Position numbers and translations under genes: made by a program. A stretch of DNA of 64,000 nucleotides. Source: Sphingobacterium allocomposti (GTDB lineage Bacteria; Bacteroidota; Bacteroidia; Sphingobacteriales; Sphingobacteriaceae). This document shows, piece after piece, positions 25,086 through 34,437 of the stretch (position 1 is the first letter of the stretch; every line of letters starts with the position of its first letter). Under the pieces are notes generated by a model that saw only the letters and a list, made by a program, of their open reading frames with translations, was not told the DNA's origin and ran no database searches. The stretch covers positions 167,704 through 231,703 of the forward strand of contig NZ_VNHX01000004.1 in NCBI RefSeq assembly GCF_008124885.1. Reading direction: 5' to 3'.

Positions 25086-25601
25086 ATGAAACATATAAGT
25101 ACTGTTGCACTGATGGCAGCCGTAGCACTTGGCTTCGGCTCTTGTAAGCAGCAAGCGATTATGGTCAATCCCGGCGCTGTCGTTACGAAAGATGGAACCG
25201 ACGACGGTTTGAAGAATGTCAAAAGCGAATTTGAAGATGCGACAAGGACAAACGAGGGCATCAAATTCACGATATCATCCGACCTTTTGTTTCCAACGAA
25301 CTCCTCCTATCTGACAGATAAGGCTAAGGTAGAGCTGAGTAAGCTTGCAAAGCTCCTGAAAGAGGATACATCGAAGAAAATCCGTGTCGATGGCCATACC
25401 GATTCTACGGGGGAGGCGGGGTATAACCAATGGCTTTCCGAAAAGCGGGCGGCTTCGGTCAAGAAGTTTCTGGAAGATGCAGGGATCGCTTCATCGCGTA
25501 TCACGACTAAGGGGGTAGGACAGACGAAGCCTGTTGCCGACAATAAAACCCCGGAAGGACGTCAGAAGAACAGAAGGGTAGAGGTCATTATCTTAAATTA
25601 A
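25086..25601 (+). CDS. OmpA-family peptidoglycan-binding lipoprotein
   Basis: The 171-residue protein has a lipoprotein signal ending in GFGSC (Cys about 20), a short linker, and an OmpA C-terminal domain: LLFPTNSSYLTDKAK, then the peptidoglycan-binding VDGHTDSTGEAGYNQWLSEKRA and GVGQTKPVADN-PEGRQKNRRVE. It tethers the outer membrane to the cell wall, like Pal. It stands alone and is closed by its own terminator. Confidence 0.93.
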   Translation: MKHISTVALMAAVALGFGSCKQQAIMVNPGAVVTKDGTDDGLKNVKSEFEDATRTNEGIKFTISSDLLFPTNSSYLTDKAKVELSKLAKLLKEDTSKKIRVDGHTDSTGEAGYNQWLSEKRAASVKKFLEDAGIASSRITTKGVGQTKPVADNKTPEGRQKNRRVEVIILN

Positions 25602-25627
25602 TCCACCTACACTATAGTGAAGTTATT

Positions 25628-25671
25628 GTTACCTAGAAGTGGTCTGAGGATCTCTTCTAGGTAACTTTTTT
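25628..25671 (+). terminator. Intrinsic terminator of the OmpA lipoprotein gene
   Basis: GTTACCTAGAAG pairs with CTTCTAGGTAAC over 12 bp and is followed by six T residues. Confidence 0.92.
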
Positions 25672-25711
25672 AACGGGCATTCCAGTTGCCCTCCGGCGCC
25701 GCGGCCGCCCA

Positions 25712-26152
25712 TTAACCTGCTACCGGAAGATTTGTACTTACCGCAATGCGGTTCCAACCATTTATGGTAACGATCGCGATGATGATCTGCGCTATCGTCT
25801 GTTCGTCGAACAGTCTGGCGGCACGGCGATAGGTTTCCTCAGATAAGCCCGCCTTCGGCAGTAGCGTGATTTCCTCTGTCATGGCCAACATTACTTTTTC
25901 CTCTTCGGTAAATAGGTTTGTCTCCTTCCAGGCGTTTAATAGGAATATACGCTGACTGGTTTCGCCCGCCGCCAGCGCGTCGCTCGTGTGCATATTAATG
26001 CAAAAAGCACAGCCGTTGAGCTGGGAAGCACGGATTTTAATAAGCTCTTTTTGAATTGTTGTAAGCTTACTGCCCTGTAGGTATACTTCTAAAGCATACA
26101 TAGCTTTGTAAGCAGCTGGTTCTACCGCATTGATGTTGATTCGTGTTGTCAT
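25712..26152 (-). CDS. Carboxymuconolactone decarboxylase/AhpD-like protein
   Basis: The 146-residue helical protein carries the AhpD redox motif GCAFCINMH near residues 51-59, where Cys-x-x-Cys and His form the peroxidase-type active site. Such proteins reduce hydroperoxides or act as small oxidative-stress enzymes. The frame extends twelve codons further up, but the Met at 26152 starts directly at the conserved MTTRININ region. A Crp-type regulator lies upstream on the same strand, a common pairing in this phylum. Confidence 0.85.
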   Translation of the reverse strand: MTTRININAVEPAAYKAMYALEVYLQGSKLTTIQKELIKIRASQLNGCAFCINMHTSDALAAGETSQRIFLLNAWKETNLFTEEEKVMLAMTEEITLLPKAGLSEETYRRAARLFDEQTIAQIIIAIVTINGWNRIAVSTNLPVAG

Positions 26153-26274
26153 ATTCTTATTGTTTTCGATACACAAAGGTAGATCCAATAGATCACAAGA
26201 AACTTAAACCAGTTTAAGCGTATGCTATATGCTTAAAAAAATAGTTATTCTGTTCTGCAAAAGCCGCGCTCGGC

Positions 26275-26862
26275 CTAGGCTTGTGAAGTCGCCTGATTCA
26301 GTTTACGTTTGATCTCGCTTAAATATTCAGGGGTCATCTGTAAATAGGAAGCCAGCATCTGCTGGGGTATTCGACGTGTGAACTCGGGAAAGCTGTTGTG
26401 AAACTTTACGTACGCTTCCTCTTTTGAGTAATCTGTGAGATATTTTATACGGTTTTGAGAGGCCGCGTAGGCCCGTTGATAAAGGAGGCGAAAATAGCGT
26501 TCCATGGATGGTACTTCTTTTAATAATGCTTCCTGCGAGGTATAATCTATTGCGAATACTTCGGCCGGTTCAACAGCCTGTATCGTAAAGGCTGACGCTT
26601 CGCGCTTTTCAAAAGCCAGATAGTCACTTAGCCACCATCCTTCGATAGCAAATTGCACCGTTTGTTCCACGCCTTTCTCCGTAATGAAGAACATGCGTAG
26701 GCAGCCCTTTTTAACAAAAAAATTGTATCGGCAGCGCTCCCCCTCGCCGAGAAGGATCTGCTTTTTCTTAACATGCTGGACATTAAAGAATGGTGCCAGC
26801 TTACGGGCTTCTTCGGGCCTTAAAACTATAAACTTATGTATATGCTGTATGAGGTCTTCCAT
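26275..26862 (-). CDS. Crp/Fnr-family transcription regulator
   Basis: The 195-residue protein has an N-terminal cyclic-nucleotide-binding-like beta-roll (residues about 20-120, with VKKGCLRMFFITEKGVEQTVQFA) and a C-terminal helix-turn-helix (residues about 160-190: MLASYLQMTPEYLSEIKRKL). The cAMP-contacting RxS motif is absent, as in most Bacteroidota members of this group. It is probably the regulator of the AhpD-like gene 122 bases downstream; the effector is unknown. Confidence 0.88.
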   Translation of the reverse strand: MEDLIQHIHKFIVLRPEEARKLAPFFNVQHVKKKQILLGEGERCRYNFFVKKGCLRMFFITEKGVEQTVQFAIEGWWLSDYLAFEKREASAFTIQAVEPAEVFAIDYTSQEALLKEVPSMERYFRLLYQRAYAASQNRIKYLTDYSKEEAYVKFHNSFPEFTRRIPQQMLASYLQMTPEYLSEIKRKLNQATSQA

Positions 26863-27047
26863 CTTCTGTGCGTTGGACTATCGGACAATAAAGATAGAAA
26901 ATTGTCGTTTCCCATTGAAGCATCCGACCGGTTAATATTTATTGATTTTCAAAAAACAAGTATCCTCCCATTTTGTTATTTATGCGTATCGGGCTGTTGT
27001 TCCAAAACAATGGAAGCCTTACACAGCGAAAAATAATTAATATACAA

Positions 27048-28160
27048 ATGCGACAGACTGTTTTTACCGCACTGCTTATCTTTTTCTCAATCGGTGTTTC
27101 GGCGCAGCACCTTCGTCCCGGCTTCGACAAAGAAGAATTCATGGAGCTTCTGCGTATAAATGCACGCTTCTCGGAATCGGCTGCAAAAGCGAAGCTGATA
27201 CCTTTGCCCAATAGATCTGTGTTTGTTTATAAAAGTCCTGTGATCGGTCTGGCCAACTTATGGCAATTATGGTTAAAAGACGGCAACGTCGGTGTAATAA
27301 GTACGCGCGGGACGACCAGAGAGGGAATCAGCTGGCTAGCTAATCTGTACGCCGCTCAGGTACCTGCAAAGGGTACGCTGACGATTGATACTAACTTCGT
27401 ATTTAATTATGACCTGGCTCAACATCCTCATGCAGCTGTTCATGTGGGTTACCTGCTTAGTTCCGCATTTTTGATAAGGGACATGCTTCCTAAAATTGAC
27501 TCCTGCTATAAAAGCGGAATTAAAGACTTCATTATTGCAGGGCATAGTCAGGGGGGAGGCCTGAGTTATATACTGACAGCATACTTTTTAGGGCTACAGC
27601 GGCTTGGTCAGCTACCTGCTGACATACGGTTCAAGACATACACAAGTGCGAGTCCAAAACCGGGAAATCTATACTTCGCCTATGAATATGAGCATCTAAC
27701 GCGTGGGGGCTGGGCATTCAATGTTACCAGCACAGAAGACTGGGTGCCTCAGACGCCGTCCACGGTGCAGACACTGGAGGATTTTCCTACAGTTAACCCG
27801 TTGCCCTTATTGCAGCAGTCGATCAAGACGCAACCCCTCCTGAAACGTTTGTTCCTCAGGAAGATTGTGAAAAATGTAATGCGGCCCTCGCAGAAAACAG
27901 TAAGCGTATATGAAAAATACCTCGGCACCTTCACAGCGAAGAATATCCGGAAAAAGCTTCCACAGTTTAAAGAACCAACGTATAGCAGGGGAAGCAACTA
28001 TGTTCGCGCCGGCGCACAGATCGTACTTTATCCCGATCGCGAATACTACAGAAAGTTCCCCGTGCCCGAAGACAACAGGGACATTATGTTTCACCATTCG
28101 CTACCTCCTTATTACTATCTTGTAGAACAATACGATGTGCCGGCCCCGGCTTATGACTAA
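27048..28160 (+). CDS. Secreted class 3-type lipase
   Basis: The 370-residue protein has a signal peptide (cleavage near VSAQ) and an alpha/beta hydrolase core with the nucleophile elbow GHSQGGG near residue 170, followed by the TSASPKPGN segment and an Asp/His region at ENTEDWVPQ-like TSTEDWVPQ. This matches the class 3 (Rhizomucor-type) triacylglycerol lipase fold. A longer frame starts at 26973, but the ATG at 27048 begins the signal peptide. The gene is divergent from the Crp-type regulator. The lipid substrate is unknown. Confidence 0.8.
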   Translation: MRQTVFTALLIFFSIGVSAQHLRPGFDKEEFMELLRINARFSESAAKAKLIPLPNRSVFVYKSPVIGLANLWQLWLKDGNVGVISTRGTTREGISWLANLYAAQVPAKGTLTIDTNFVFNYDLAQHPHAAVHVGYLLSSAFLIRDMLPKIDSCYKSGIKDFIIAGHSQGGGLSYILTAYFLGLQRLGQLPADIRFKTYTSASPKPGNLYFAYEYEHLTRGGWAFNVTSTEDWVPQTPSTVQTLEDFPTVNPLPLLQQSIKTQPLLKRLFLRKIVKNVMRPSQKTVSVYEKYLGTFTAKNIRKKLPQFKEPTYSRGSNYVRAGAQIVLYPDREYYRKFPVPEDNRDIMFHHSLPPYYYLVEQYDVPAPAYD

Positions 28161-28286
28161 ATATGTCGGCGCTTTTGGCCGAAAATTTCCGATAGGGGTC
28201 GCTGAAAAGAAGGGGATCTATCGACGGGGACAGCTCCGGCCGGAACAGGACGATTGCTGGGAGGCGTACGCAACCTGGCGCAGTCC

Positions 28287-28925
28287 TTAGGAACACGAAA
28301 GGCGATCAAGTTCAGCCTGTATATTTTCCCGGGCGCGTTGTTCGTACCGCCGTTGAAAATCGCTGGTCTGGAATATTGCGGGTCGGGTGGATAGCGCCTT
28401 CAATACGTTAATCCGTCCCCGGCGGTAGATAGCATCCGGGTATAGGATGTACTCCTGGCGGACTGCGTGCATATATCGCGTATAGACGTCTCTGGGCTGA
28501 CCTAAAATCGACAGGTCGGCATCCAGAAAAAGCTGTAGGTCATTGTCGGACGTAGGGCCATGCGTCTTGGTGGCCATGATGTACCGGCAGGTTTGCTGTT
28601 GGACCGTTGCATCCCGCCCCAAAAGGCGCAGACGCTTTTCTGCAAGGACTGCACTCGCCTCTTCGTTATCCTTCGCCGCCGGGTTATAGACGATGTCGTG
28701 ATAGAAGAGGGCCAACAGAAAGACGTCCGGCGCCTCTAGTTGCTGTAAAAACGGCGATGATTCCTTGAGCATATGTTCAAGATGGGCCAGATTATGATAA
28801 TGACGCGCAGAATCAGAATAGGCCGCCGCGATCTCCGACCAGAGTTCGTCTGTTAAATGCTCGTCAACGTTCAGGCCGGCCATAAGATCGTGGAACGATG
28901 ATTGGACGGCAAAATAGCTGTTCAT
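28287..28925 (-). CDS. HD-domain hydrolase in the thiamine salvage operon
   Basis: The 212-residue protein has HD-type metal-binding motifs: RHYHNLAHLEHM near residue 41, LFYHDIVYNP near 74, a further DADLSILG near 133. The family hydrolyses phosphate esters of nucleotides or related molecules. It lies 18 bases behind tenA on the same strand, so it is probably the last gene of the thiM-thiE-thiD-tenA transcript. A role in dephosphorylating a thiamine intermediate is only inferred from that position; such HD genes also occur alone in other genomes. Confidence 0.82.
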   Translation of the reverse strand: MNSYFAVQSSFHDLMAGLNVDEHLTDELWSEIAAAYSDSARHYHNLAHLEHMLKESSPFLQQLEAPDVFLLALFYHDIVYNPAAKDNEEASAVLAEKRLRLLGRDATVQQQTCRYIMATKTHGPTSDNDLQLFLDADLSILGQPRDVYTRYMHAVRQEYILYPDAIYRRGRINVLKALSTRPAIFQTSDFQRRYEQRARENIQAELDRLSCS

Positions 28926-28943
28926 AAGTTACCCATTGTTTTT

Positions 28944-29597
28944 CTACCACACCTTCTGCGTGTAAGCAGCCTCCCAGAACAGATATTCGAGCTGCGACGC
29001 CCGGACAAAAGCATCGATCATGTGTTGCTGAATCGCCGGCGACGCCTGCGACGCTAAGGTGTCGGCATAACCTTTTGCAGCTTCCAGGCTTTGGGCGAAC
29101 TCTTCGCTGCTGTACGTTTCGATCCAAGAGGCATATGGGTTGTCCGACTTCGTCTGCCTCCTGTAAATGAAGTCGCCCACCTCCTTATAAATCCAAAAGC
29201 AGGGCAGCACCGCCGCTACGCCAACCTCGATTGGGTCGAAGGCCGCCGTACTCTTTAAAAAATGTACGTAATGGTGACAAACCGGCTCAAGAGCTGTCGA
29301 CTCGCCATCAGAAAGGCCAAACTGCTTGAAGTACGTACCGTGTAGCGCCCTCTCGACGATGAGCGCATTTTTGCCGAATTCGAAAAACGCCAGCGCCTGT
29401 TCGTTATCGGGCAGTTTGCTTCCGAGGTAAGCGAGCACCCGTGCAAAATGTTCGAGATATTTGGCGTCTTGGAGCATATAAAATTGAAATTTAGCCAGTG
29501 GGAGCGTGCCTTCCTGCAGCTCTTGTATAAAAGCCATCTTAAGAATATCATCAAATATAGGCTCAATAGATAGCCATGCTTTATCGGTCCATTTCAT
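28944..29597 (-). CDS. tenA: Thiaminase II / aminopyrimidine aminohydrolase
   Basis: TenA salvages degraded thiamine by hydrolysing aminopyrimidines to HMP. The 217-residue all-helical protein shows the expected active site: Asp near residue 44 (MLQDAKYLEHFARVL), the catalytic Cys near 133 (AVLPCFWIYKEVG) and a Glu in the C-terminal EYLFWEAAY segment. It overlaps thiD by 17 bases and is upstream of the HD-domain gene, so it belongs to the riboswitch-controlled salvage operon. Confidence 0.93.
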   Translation of the reverse strand: MKWTDKAWLSIEPIFDDILKMAFIQELQEGTLPLAKFQFYMLQDAKYLEHFARVLAYLGSKLPDNEQALAFFEFGKNALIVERALHGTYFKQFGLSDGESTALEPVCHHYVHFLKSTAAFDPIEVGVAAVLPCFWIYKEVGDFIYRRQTKSDNPYASWIETYSSEEFAQSLEAAKGYADTLASQASPAIQQHMIDAFVRASQLEYLFWEAAYTQKVW

Positions 29598-30426
29598 GTA
29601 TAACGAGTTTTTGAGGGTTAAAAAAGTGATTTAGTGGTCCGCTGCCCTTGCCTATGCGGAGGTCTTTGCTTCCACGGATAGCGTAGTGGACGTATTCCAG
29701 GGCGCTGCCCACGGCAGCCTCAAGCTCGTAGTCAAGCGCGAGGTAGCTGGCTATGGCAGAAGAAAGCGTACACCCCGAACCGTGCGTGTTCCGTGTCTGG
29801 ATACGGGGCGACTGGAAGGGGATAGGGGGTTCTCCGCGTTGGAGAAGGAGGGTGGTTAAAATTTCCGCGTCCAAATGGCCTCCTTTTACGAGAACCGCTT
29901 GGACACCGGTGCTTTGAAGCAGCTGCTCGCCGGCCTTTTCCATTTTTTCCACGTCGTCAACCCGTCGTTGGATGAGCTCACTGATCTCATCCAGATTGGG
30001 TGTGATAACGGTAGATAAGGGAAACAGCTCGCTGACACAGGCCTGTATTGTTTCATCCTGAATCAGCTTATGCCCGCTCGTGGAGATCATGACCGGATCA
30101 AATACGATCTGCCCGCGGTAGTCCCTTAAAAAGTGGCTGATCGTTTTCACGAGCGCCACACTATGTACCATTCCTATTTTAATGGCGTCCGGATAGATGT
30201 CGTCAAAAATCACCTCCAGCTGATCGCTTACAGCTTCCGTAGGTATATCGTATATAGTACGTACACCTTGCGTATTTTGAACGGGCAAAGCGGTCAGTAC
30301 GTTCATGGCGTAACAGCCCAACGACGAAATCGTTTTCGTGTCGGCTTGTATTCCGGCCCCTCCACTACCGTCAAAGCCAGCGATGCTGAGAACGGTGGGA
30401 ACGCTATTATCTCGTTTCTCTTTCAT
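29581..30426 (-). CDS. thiD: Bifunctional HMP kinase / HMP-phosphate kinase
   Basis: ThiD phosphorylates hydroxymethylpyrimidine twice to HMP-PP. The 281-residue ribokinase-fold protein has the FDGSGGAGIQADTKT substrate motif near residues 18-32, DPVMISTSG near 110 and the anion-hole/catalytic block NTHGSGCTLSSA near 215. It overlaps thiE upstream by 20 bases and tenA downstream by 17 bases, showing tight translational coupling in this operon. Confidence 0.95.
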   Translation of the reverse strand: MKEKRDNSVPTVLSIAGFDGSGGAGIQADTKTISSLGCYAMNVLTALPVQNTQGVRTIYDIPTEAVSDQLEVIFDDIYPDAIKIGMVHSVALVKTISHFLRDYRGQIVFDPVMISTSGHKLIQDETIQACVSELFPLSTVITPNLDEISELIQRRVDDVEKMEKAGEQLLQSTGVQAVLVKGGHLDAEILTTLLLQRGEPPIPFQSPRIQTRNTHGSGCTLSSAIASYLALDYELEAAVGSALEYVHYAIRGSKDLRIGKGSGPLNHFFNPQKLVIHEMDR

Positions 30427-31063
30427 GCAATAACAGTTTTTTTAACGTCTGGCTGGCCTGTTGTGGGTTATCCTGCCGGCAGATTGCTGAAACCACGGCA
30501 ATACTGTTTGCTCCAGCTAGGTAGGCAGACGGCGCAGTGGTTTCGTTCATATTTCCGATGGCAACCAAGGGGAGGTCCGTCTCCTCCCGGATACGGCGGA
30601 TGCCGGCTAATCCCCATTCGGTAACCGTGTCTGTCTTCGTCGGTGTACTGAAGACAGGGCTTATTCCCAAATAGTCTACAGCCTCCAGCTGATTGCTATG
30701 TAGCTGTTCCAAGGCTTCGACCGACCAGCCTATGCGAAGTTTGTCGCCATAAAGCTCACGGATGGCTAAAGGACAGGCGTCGTGCCGGCCTACATGGACA
30801 CCCCAGGCACCGACTTCCGCGGCCACATCCGCGTAATCGTTTATCACCAGCGGGATATCGTAACGGTCAGTTAGACGCTTCAGGGCCTCGGCTCGGGCAA
30901 CAAGGTCGACCCGCGACAGGGATTTTTCCCGCAGCTGGATGATATCTACACCGCCTAGGATGGCCTGTTCCGCTACCCATAGCCAAGGCGCACGACAGTC
31001 GTTTTCGGAGAGAACCAGATACAGGGGATAGGGAAATCTATGGTCAAAAGGCATGTTGCTCAA
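30407..31063 (-). CDS. thiE: Thiamine-phosphate synthase
   Basis: ThiE joins HMP-PP with thiazole phosphate to give thiamine monophosphate. The 218-residue TIM barrel has IIQLREKSLS, VINDYADVA, WGVHVGRHD, SVEALEQ, LGISPVFSTPTKTDT and VAIGNMN, so all substrate and pyrophosphate contact blocks appear present. It is the first of two complete ThiE proteins in the locus, here between thiM and thiD, overlapping each by about 20 bases. Confidence 0.93.
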   Translation of the reverse strand: MSNMPFDHRFPYPLYLVLSENDCRAPWLWVAEQAILGGVDIIQLREKSLSRVDLVARAEALKRLTDRYDIPLVINDYADVAAEVGAWGVHVGRHDACPLAIRELYGDKLRIGWSVEALEQLHSNQLEAVDYLGISPVFSTPTKTDTVTEWGLAGIRRIREETDLPLVAIGNMNETTAPSAYLAGANSIAVVSAICRQDNPQQASQTLKKLLLHERETR

Positions 31064-31847
31064 TGTCTAAGTAGGTAAGGAGTTCATCCGCCGAGAGCCG
31101 ATATAACGTGTCGTATAGTTTCCATTGCAAAGTTCCCGGACCGATGGCGTCTGCGGCTGCCAGCTGCCCTGCAAGGCTTAAGACCGATACGCCCGCCACA
31201 GCTTCTTCAAACGGCGCTTTACGTAAACTTAAAAATGCGCCGATCAGCGCCGTCGCCGTGCACCCTAGGCCCGTTACCTTGGTCATGAGCACACTTCCGT
31301 TACGTACTTCCACCCATCGATCCGAAGAAATTATATAGTCTGTGTCGCCTGAAATGCACACCTCTGCACCGTACGCTTTCTGCAGTTCGGTGCCGGCGGC
31401 AAAAGCCTTTTCGCTTGGTAACGTGCTATCTACACCTTTGCTGCTGGACAGAGAGAAGTTGTTCAGCGCTATAATTTCCGACGCGTTGCCCCTGATCACT
31501 GTGGGACCTAGCTGCACGAGTTCTTTCAAAAGTTCGTTCCGAAAAGGAGATATTCCCGCTCCAACCGGATCTAAGACCCAAGGACAACCAATAGCACGCG
31601 CATGTTCGGCAGCGATAAGCATCGCTTCTGCCCACTGCTCGCTGAGGGTGCCCACATTGATGACCAGCGCACCGCTGATATTAACCACGTCGCGGACTTC
31701 CTGTTTAGCATGGACCATCACGGGAGAGGCCCCGACCGCAAGCAGTGCATTTGCCGTATTATTCATAACGACAAAGTTTGTTATATTATGTACGAGCGGA
31801 TTAAGCTCCCGTAGCGCGTGTAGCTGTTGAACAATTTGTGTTTCCAT
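31044..31847 (-). CDS. thiM: Hydroxyethylthiazole kinase
   Basis: ThiM phosphorylates salvaged thiazole alcohol. The 267 residues contain NPLVHNITNFVVMNNTANALLA near residues 13-34, VLDPVGAG near 120 and VTGLGCTATALIGAFL near 190, the ribokinase-like catalytic region. The upstream frame extends 23 codons, but that extension approaches the riboswitch; the Met at 31847 starts at the usual family N terminus. It is the first gene after a TPP riboswitch. Confidence 0.94.
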   Translation of the reverse strand: METQIVQQLHALRELNPLVHNITNFVVMNNTANALLAVGASPVMVHAKQEVRDVVNISGALVINVGTLSEQWAEAMLIAAEHARAIGCPWVLDPVGAGISPFRNELLKELVQLGPTVIRGNASEIIALNNFSLSSSKGVDSTLPSEKAFAAGTELQKAYGAEVCISGDTDYIISSDRWVEVRNGSVLMTKVTGLGCTATALIGAFLSLRKAPFEEAVAGVSVLSLAGQLAAADAIGPGTLQWKLYDTLYRLSADELLTYLDIEQHAF

Positions 31848-31917
31848 TAATCTATTACTATCATTAATGGCTGCAGGGAGTACCCGGAAAGAATAAGCTA
31901 ACGTGTCCAGACACAAA

Positions 31918-31998
31918 TTGATGCTTTTCCCTACGCCGGTATGAACCGGATCAGGTGCAAAGGGACTCTCTCAATTCTTTACAGAATACCCCTAAAGC
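31918..31998 (-). promoter_or_regulatory. TPP riboswitch of the salvage operon
   Basis: Read on the minus strand: CTTTAGGGGTATTC, a GAGAGAGTCCC part, then the strongly conserved CACCTGATCCGGTTCATACC and GGCGTAGGGAAAAGC. This is the THI element, which binds thiamine pyrophosphate and shuts expression. It lies about 70 bases before thiM. Confidence 0.95.
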
Positions 31999-32071
31999 CG
32001 TATTTATCAAAAATAGTGAAAATTATGGATATTATATGGATTATCTGATGCTTTTTTTGAGGTCTGCGCAT

Positions 32072-32476
32072 CTATTTATAGGCTTGTTCTATCAGCTCTA
32101 TGCTTGCCGTAATATAATGGTTTTTGTAACGGACGATGTCGCGGGAGTTCGAAATATAATGTACGGTAGCGTTCTTAAATAGGTACGCTTTCGCACGTTG
32201 TTCCATAGCGCGCAGGAAGAATTCGAACTCCTGGTAAAGCAGCTTTCTTTCCGATTTTGAAAATTTGCTGTTTTTTACGATCCAAAGAAATTGGTCGTTG
32301 TCAATTTTGAAATTTACTGTGTTAACTCCTTCTTTTGAGAAATAAATTAACGGCGTACCCATGTTGTCCATGAATATAGCAAACCCCACATCGTCGACGT
32401 CGATTTTGACAACATATGCGTAAAAATGTACAGTTCCTATTTTCTGGTCATCTATGGCAATTAGTTTTGTAAACAT
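32072..32476 (-). CDS. Hypothetical protein between the thiamine operons
   Basis: I do not recognise this 134-residue protein. It has no signal peptide or membrane helix, is rich in Asp, Lys, Phe and Tyr, and appears to begin with beta strands and end in helices (KSERKLLYQEFEFFLRAMEQRA). It lies on the same strand between thiF and the second riboswitch but about 110 bases from thiF, so it may belong to neither operon. No catalytic motif is visible. Confidence 0.6.
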   Translation of the reverse strand: MFTKLIAIDDQKIGTVHFYAYVVKIDVDDVGFAIFMDNMGTPLIYFSKEGVNTVNFKIDNDQFLWIVKNSKFSKSERKLLYQEFEFFLRAMEQRAKAYLFKNATVHYISNSRDIVRYKNHYITASIELIEQAYK

Positions 32477-32588
32477 AACGAGCTAGTAGATGTTTAAATA
32501 TACGAACTTTGAAAAAAAATAACAAGTTGATTTTTCGAAAATATTCGCAGGAACTGTACGCGTGGGCTTGCTCGTACCTAAACCCTGG

Positions 32589-33302
32589 TCAGAAATTAAT
32601 CGTTGTTGTAGTCCATCGCAGGGTATCCATGATCAGCCACTGGTTGTACAGGCACGGCAGACCGAGGACAACTTTTAGCACCTCCTGCGCCATCATAAGT
32701 CCCAGAATACCGGGCGTTGTGCCCATGACACCGTTCAGATCGCAACTCGGCACATCTTCTGGGTTTGGCGGTTCCGGAAAAATGGCACGTAGATCCTTTG
32801 AGCCTTGATAATTGAAGACGGCCATCTGTATTTCGAAGTTCAACACACTTCCATAAACCAGCGGTTTCCGCAGTTTGGCGCAGGCATCATTAACAATATA
32901 ACGCGTTTCAAAGTTATCACAGCCGTCGACAATCACATCGTAAGAAGAAATATATTGCTCAATATTTTCGCCGCTAACCTTTTCCTCAATAGGCTCAAAG
33001 ACTATGTCCGAATTCAGTTGCCCGATCTGTTTTTGCAGGCTGTGCACCTTTGCGAGACCAATGGTGTGTTCGGTGTGCGCTACCTGCCGATGAAGATTGT
33101 GGACTTCTACCCGGTCGAAATCCATGCAGCCGAGCTTTCCGATGCCCGCACCTGCCAAATAAAGTGCTATTGGCGATCCCAGGCCGCCGGCGCCGATAAT
33201 CAGCACCTTTGCATTTTTGATTTTCAGCTGTCCATCTAAGCCTATCTGCGGCAACGATATATGTTTTTTATACCGGATGATTTGTTCTTTTGTGAGTCTC
33301 AT
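32589..33302 (-). CDS. thiF: ThiF/MoeB/HesA-family adenylyltransferase
   Basis: It should activate the ThiS C terminus by adenylation for sulfur transfer. The 237-residue protein has the ATP-binding GAGGLGSPIALYLAGAG near residues 37-53, the DFDRVEVHNLHRQ stretch and DGCDNFETRYIVND. The zinc-binding Cys-x-x-Cys pairs seen in E. coli ThiF and MoeB are not evident: the position before FPEPP reads DLRAI and only one Cys follows in PSCDLNG. No rhodanese domain is attached. It ends the de novo operon after thiH, 13 bases away. Confidence 0.88.
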   Translation of the reverse strand: MRLTKEQIIRYKKHISLPQIGLDGQLKIKNAKVLIIGAGGLGSPIALYLAGAGIGKLGCMDFDRVEVHNLHRQVAHTEHTIGLAKVHSLQKQIGQLNSDIVFEPIEEKVSGENIEQYISSYDVIVDGCDNFETRYIVNDACAKLRKPLVYGSVLNFEIQMAVFNYQGSKDLRAIFPEPPNPEDVPSCDLNGVMGTTPGILGLMMAQEVLKVVLGLPCLYNQWLIMDTLRWTTTTINF

Positions 33303-33315
33303 CGTTATTGTCCTG

Positions 33316-34437
33316 TTAATTTCCTGCGAATTGGGGGTGCCAGTCCTTCCATACCGGTTGATAGCCCAGTTGCCTTATCCTGTCGACGATAGCCGCCACG
33401 GGACGTTCATCGCTGATTTCAAACTGTTCCAAAGACGTAGGTTCAACGACGTAGCCGCCCGGGTTGGTTTTTGAAGCCGCACTCATGGAGGTAATACCCA
33501 ACGGAATGACATGGTCGCGGAAAATAGCATGCTCACGCGTAGATAGGGACAGTTCCAGATCGGGGTTCCAAAGGCGATAAGCACAGATCAGCTGCAGCAG
33601 GTCGGCGTCGTCCATACTAAAATTCGGTGGCGCAACACCTTCGGCAGGCCGAAGGCGCGGAAAGGACACGGCATATTTCGTTTTCCAGTAAGTACGTTGC
33701 AGATAGTCAATGTGCAAAGCATTGAAAAAGCTGTCCACCCGCCAGTCTTCGAGACCAAGAAGTACGCCCAGGCCTATTTTGTGTATACCTGCGCGGCCAA
33801 TCCGGTCCGGCGTATCCAACCGGTAGTGAAAGTTCGACTTCTTGCCTTTTGGGTGGTAGTTTTTGTAAACCTCCCGGTGGTAGGTTTCCTGATATACAAG
33901 GACGGCATTTACCTTGGCTTCGTGCAGGGCCTTATAATCGTCGGTTTCCAATGGCTGTACCTCAATAGACAGCTGTGGGAAAATCGGGGCAATCAGCTGT
34001 AGTGCATTTAAAAAATAAGGCGTATTGACCGTATGATTCGCCTCTCCCGACACGAGTAGCACGTGCTGAAACCCCATTGTCCGTAACGCCTGCGCCTCCA
34101 ACAGGATCTCCGCATCGCTCAGTGTCCGTCTCCGGATCTTGTTATCCATACTGAACCCACAGTAGGTGCAGATATTCTGACATTCATTGCTTAGGTAAAG
34201 CGGGGCGTACAGCTGTATATTTTTCCCGAACCGTTGCTGCGTGAGGTTTTGGGAAAGGTAAGCCATCTGTTCGAGAAATGGCTTTGCGGCAGGAGATAAC
34301 AAAGCCAGGAAGTCGGTCAGCTGCCGCTTTTTTTTTGTCAGGGCGCTTAATACGTCTGTCGATGTCGTCTCCGCTATCCGGCGCTGTATCTGATCCCAGT
34401 CGTATTGCTCGAAAATATCCCGAAATGATCTACTCAT
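33316..34437 (-). CDS. thiH: 2-iminoacetate synthase (radical SAM)
   Basis: ThiH cleaves tyrosine to dehydroglycine for thiazole assembly under anaerobic or low-oxygen conditions. The 373-residue protein has the radical SAM iron-sulfur motif CQNICTYC (Cys about 86, 90 and 93) and the family blocks LLVSGEANH and [12 protein letters not shown]. Its presence, and the absence of a thiO glycine oxidase in the locus, indicates the tyrosine route. The start overlaps thiG by eight bases. Confidence 0.95.
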   Translation of the reverse strand: MSRSFRDIFEQYDWDQIQRRIAETTSTDVLSALTKKKRQLTDFLALLSPAAKPFLEQMAYLSQNLTQQRFGKNIQLYAPLYLSNECQNICTYCGFSMDNKIRRRTLSDAEILLEAQALRTMGFQHVLLVSGEANHTVNTPYFLNALQLIAPIFPQLSIEVQPLETDDYKALHEAKVNAVLVYQETYHREVYKNYHPKGKKSNFHYRLDTPDRIGRAGIHKIGLGVLLGLEDWRVDSFFNALHIDYLQRTYWKTKYAVSFPRLRPAEGVAPPNFSMDDADLLQLICAYRLWNPDLELSLSTREHAIFRDHVIPLGITSMSAASKTNPGGYVVEPTSLEQFEISDERPVAAIVDRIRQLGYQPVWKDWHPQFAGN

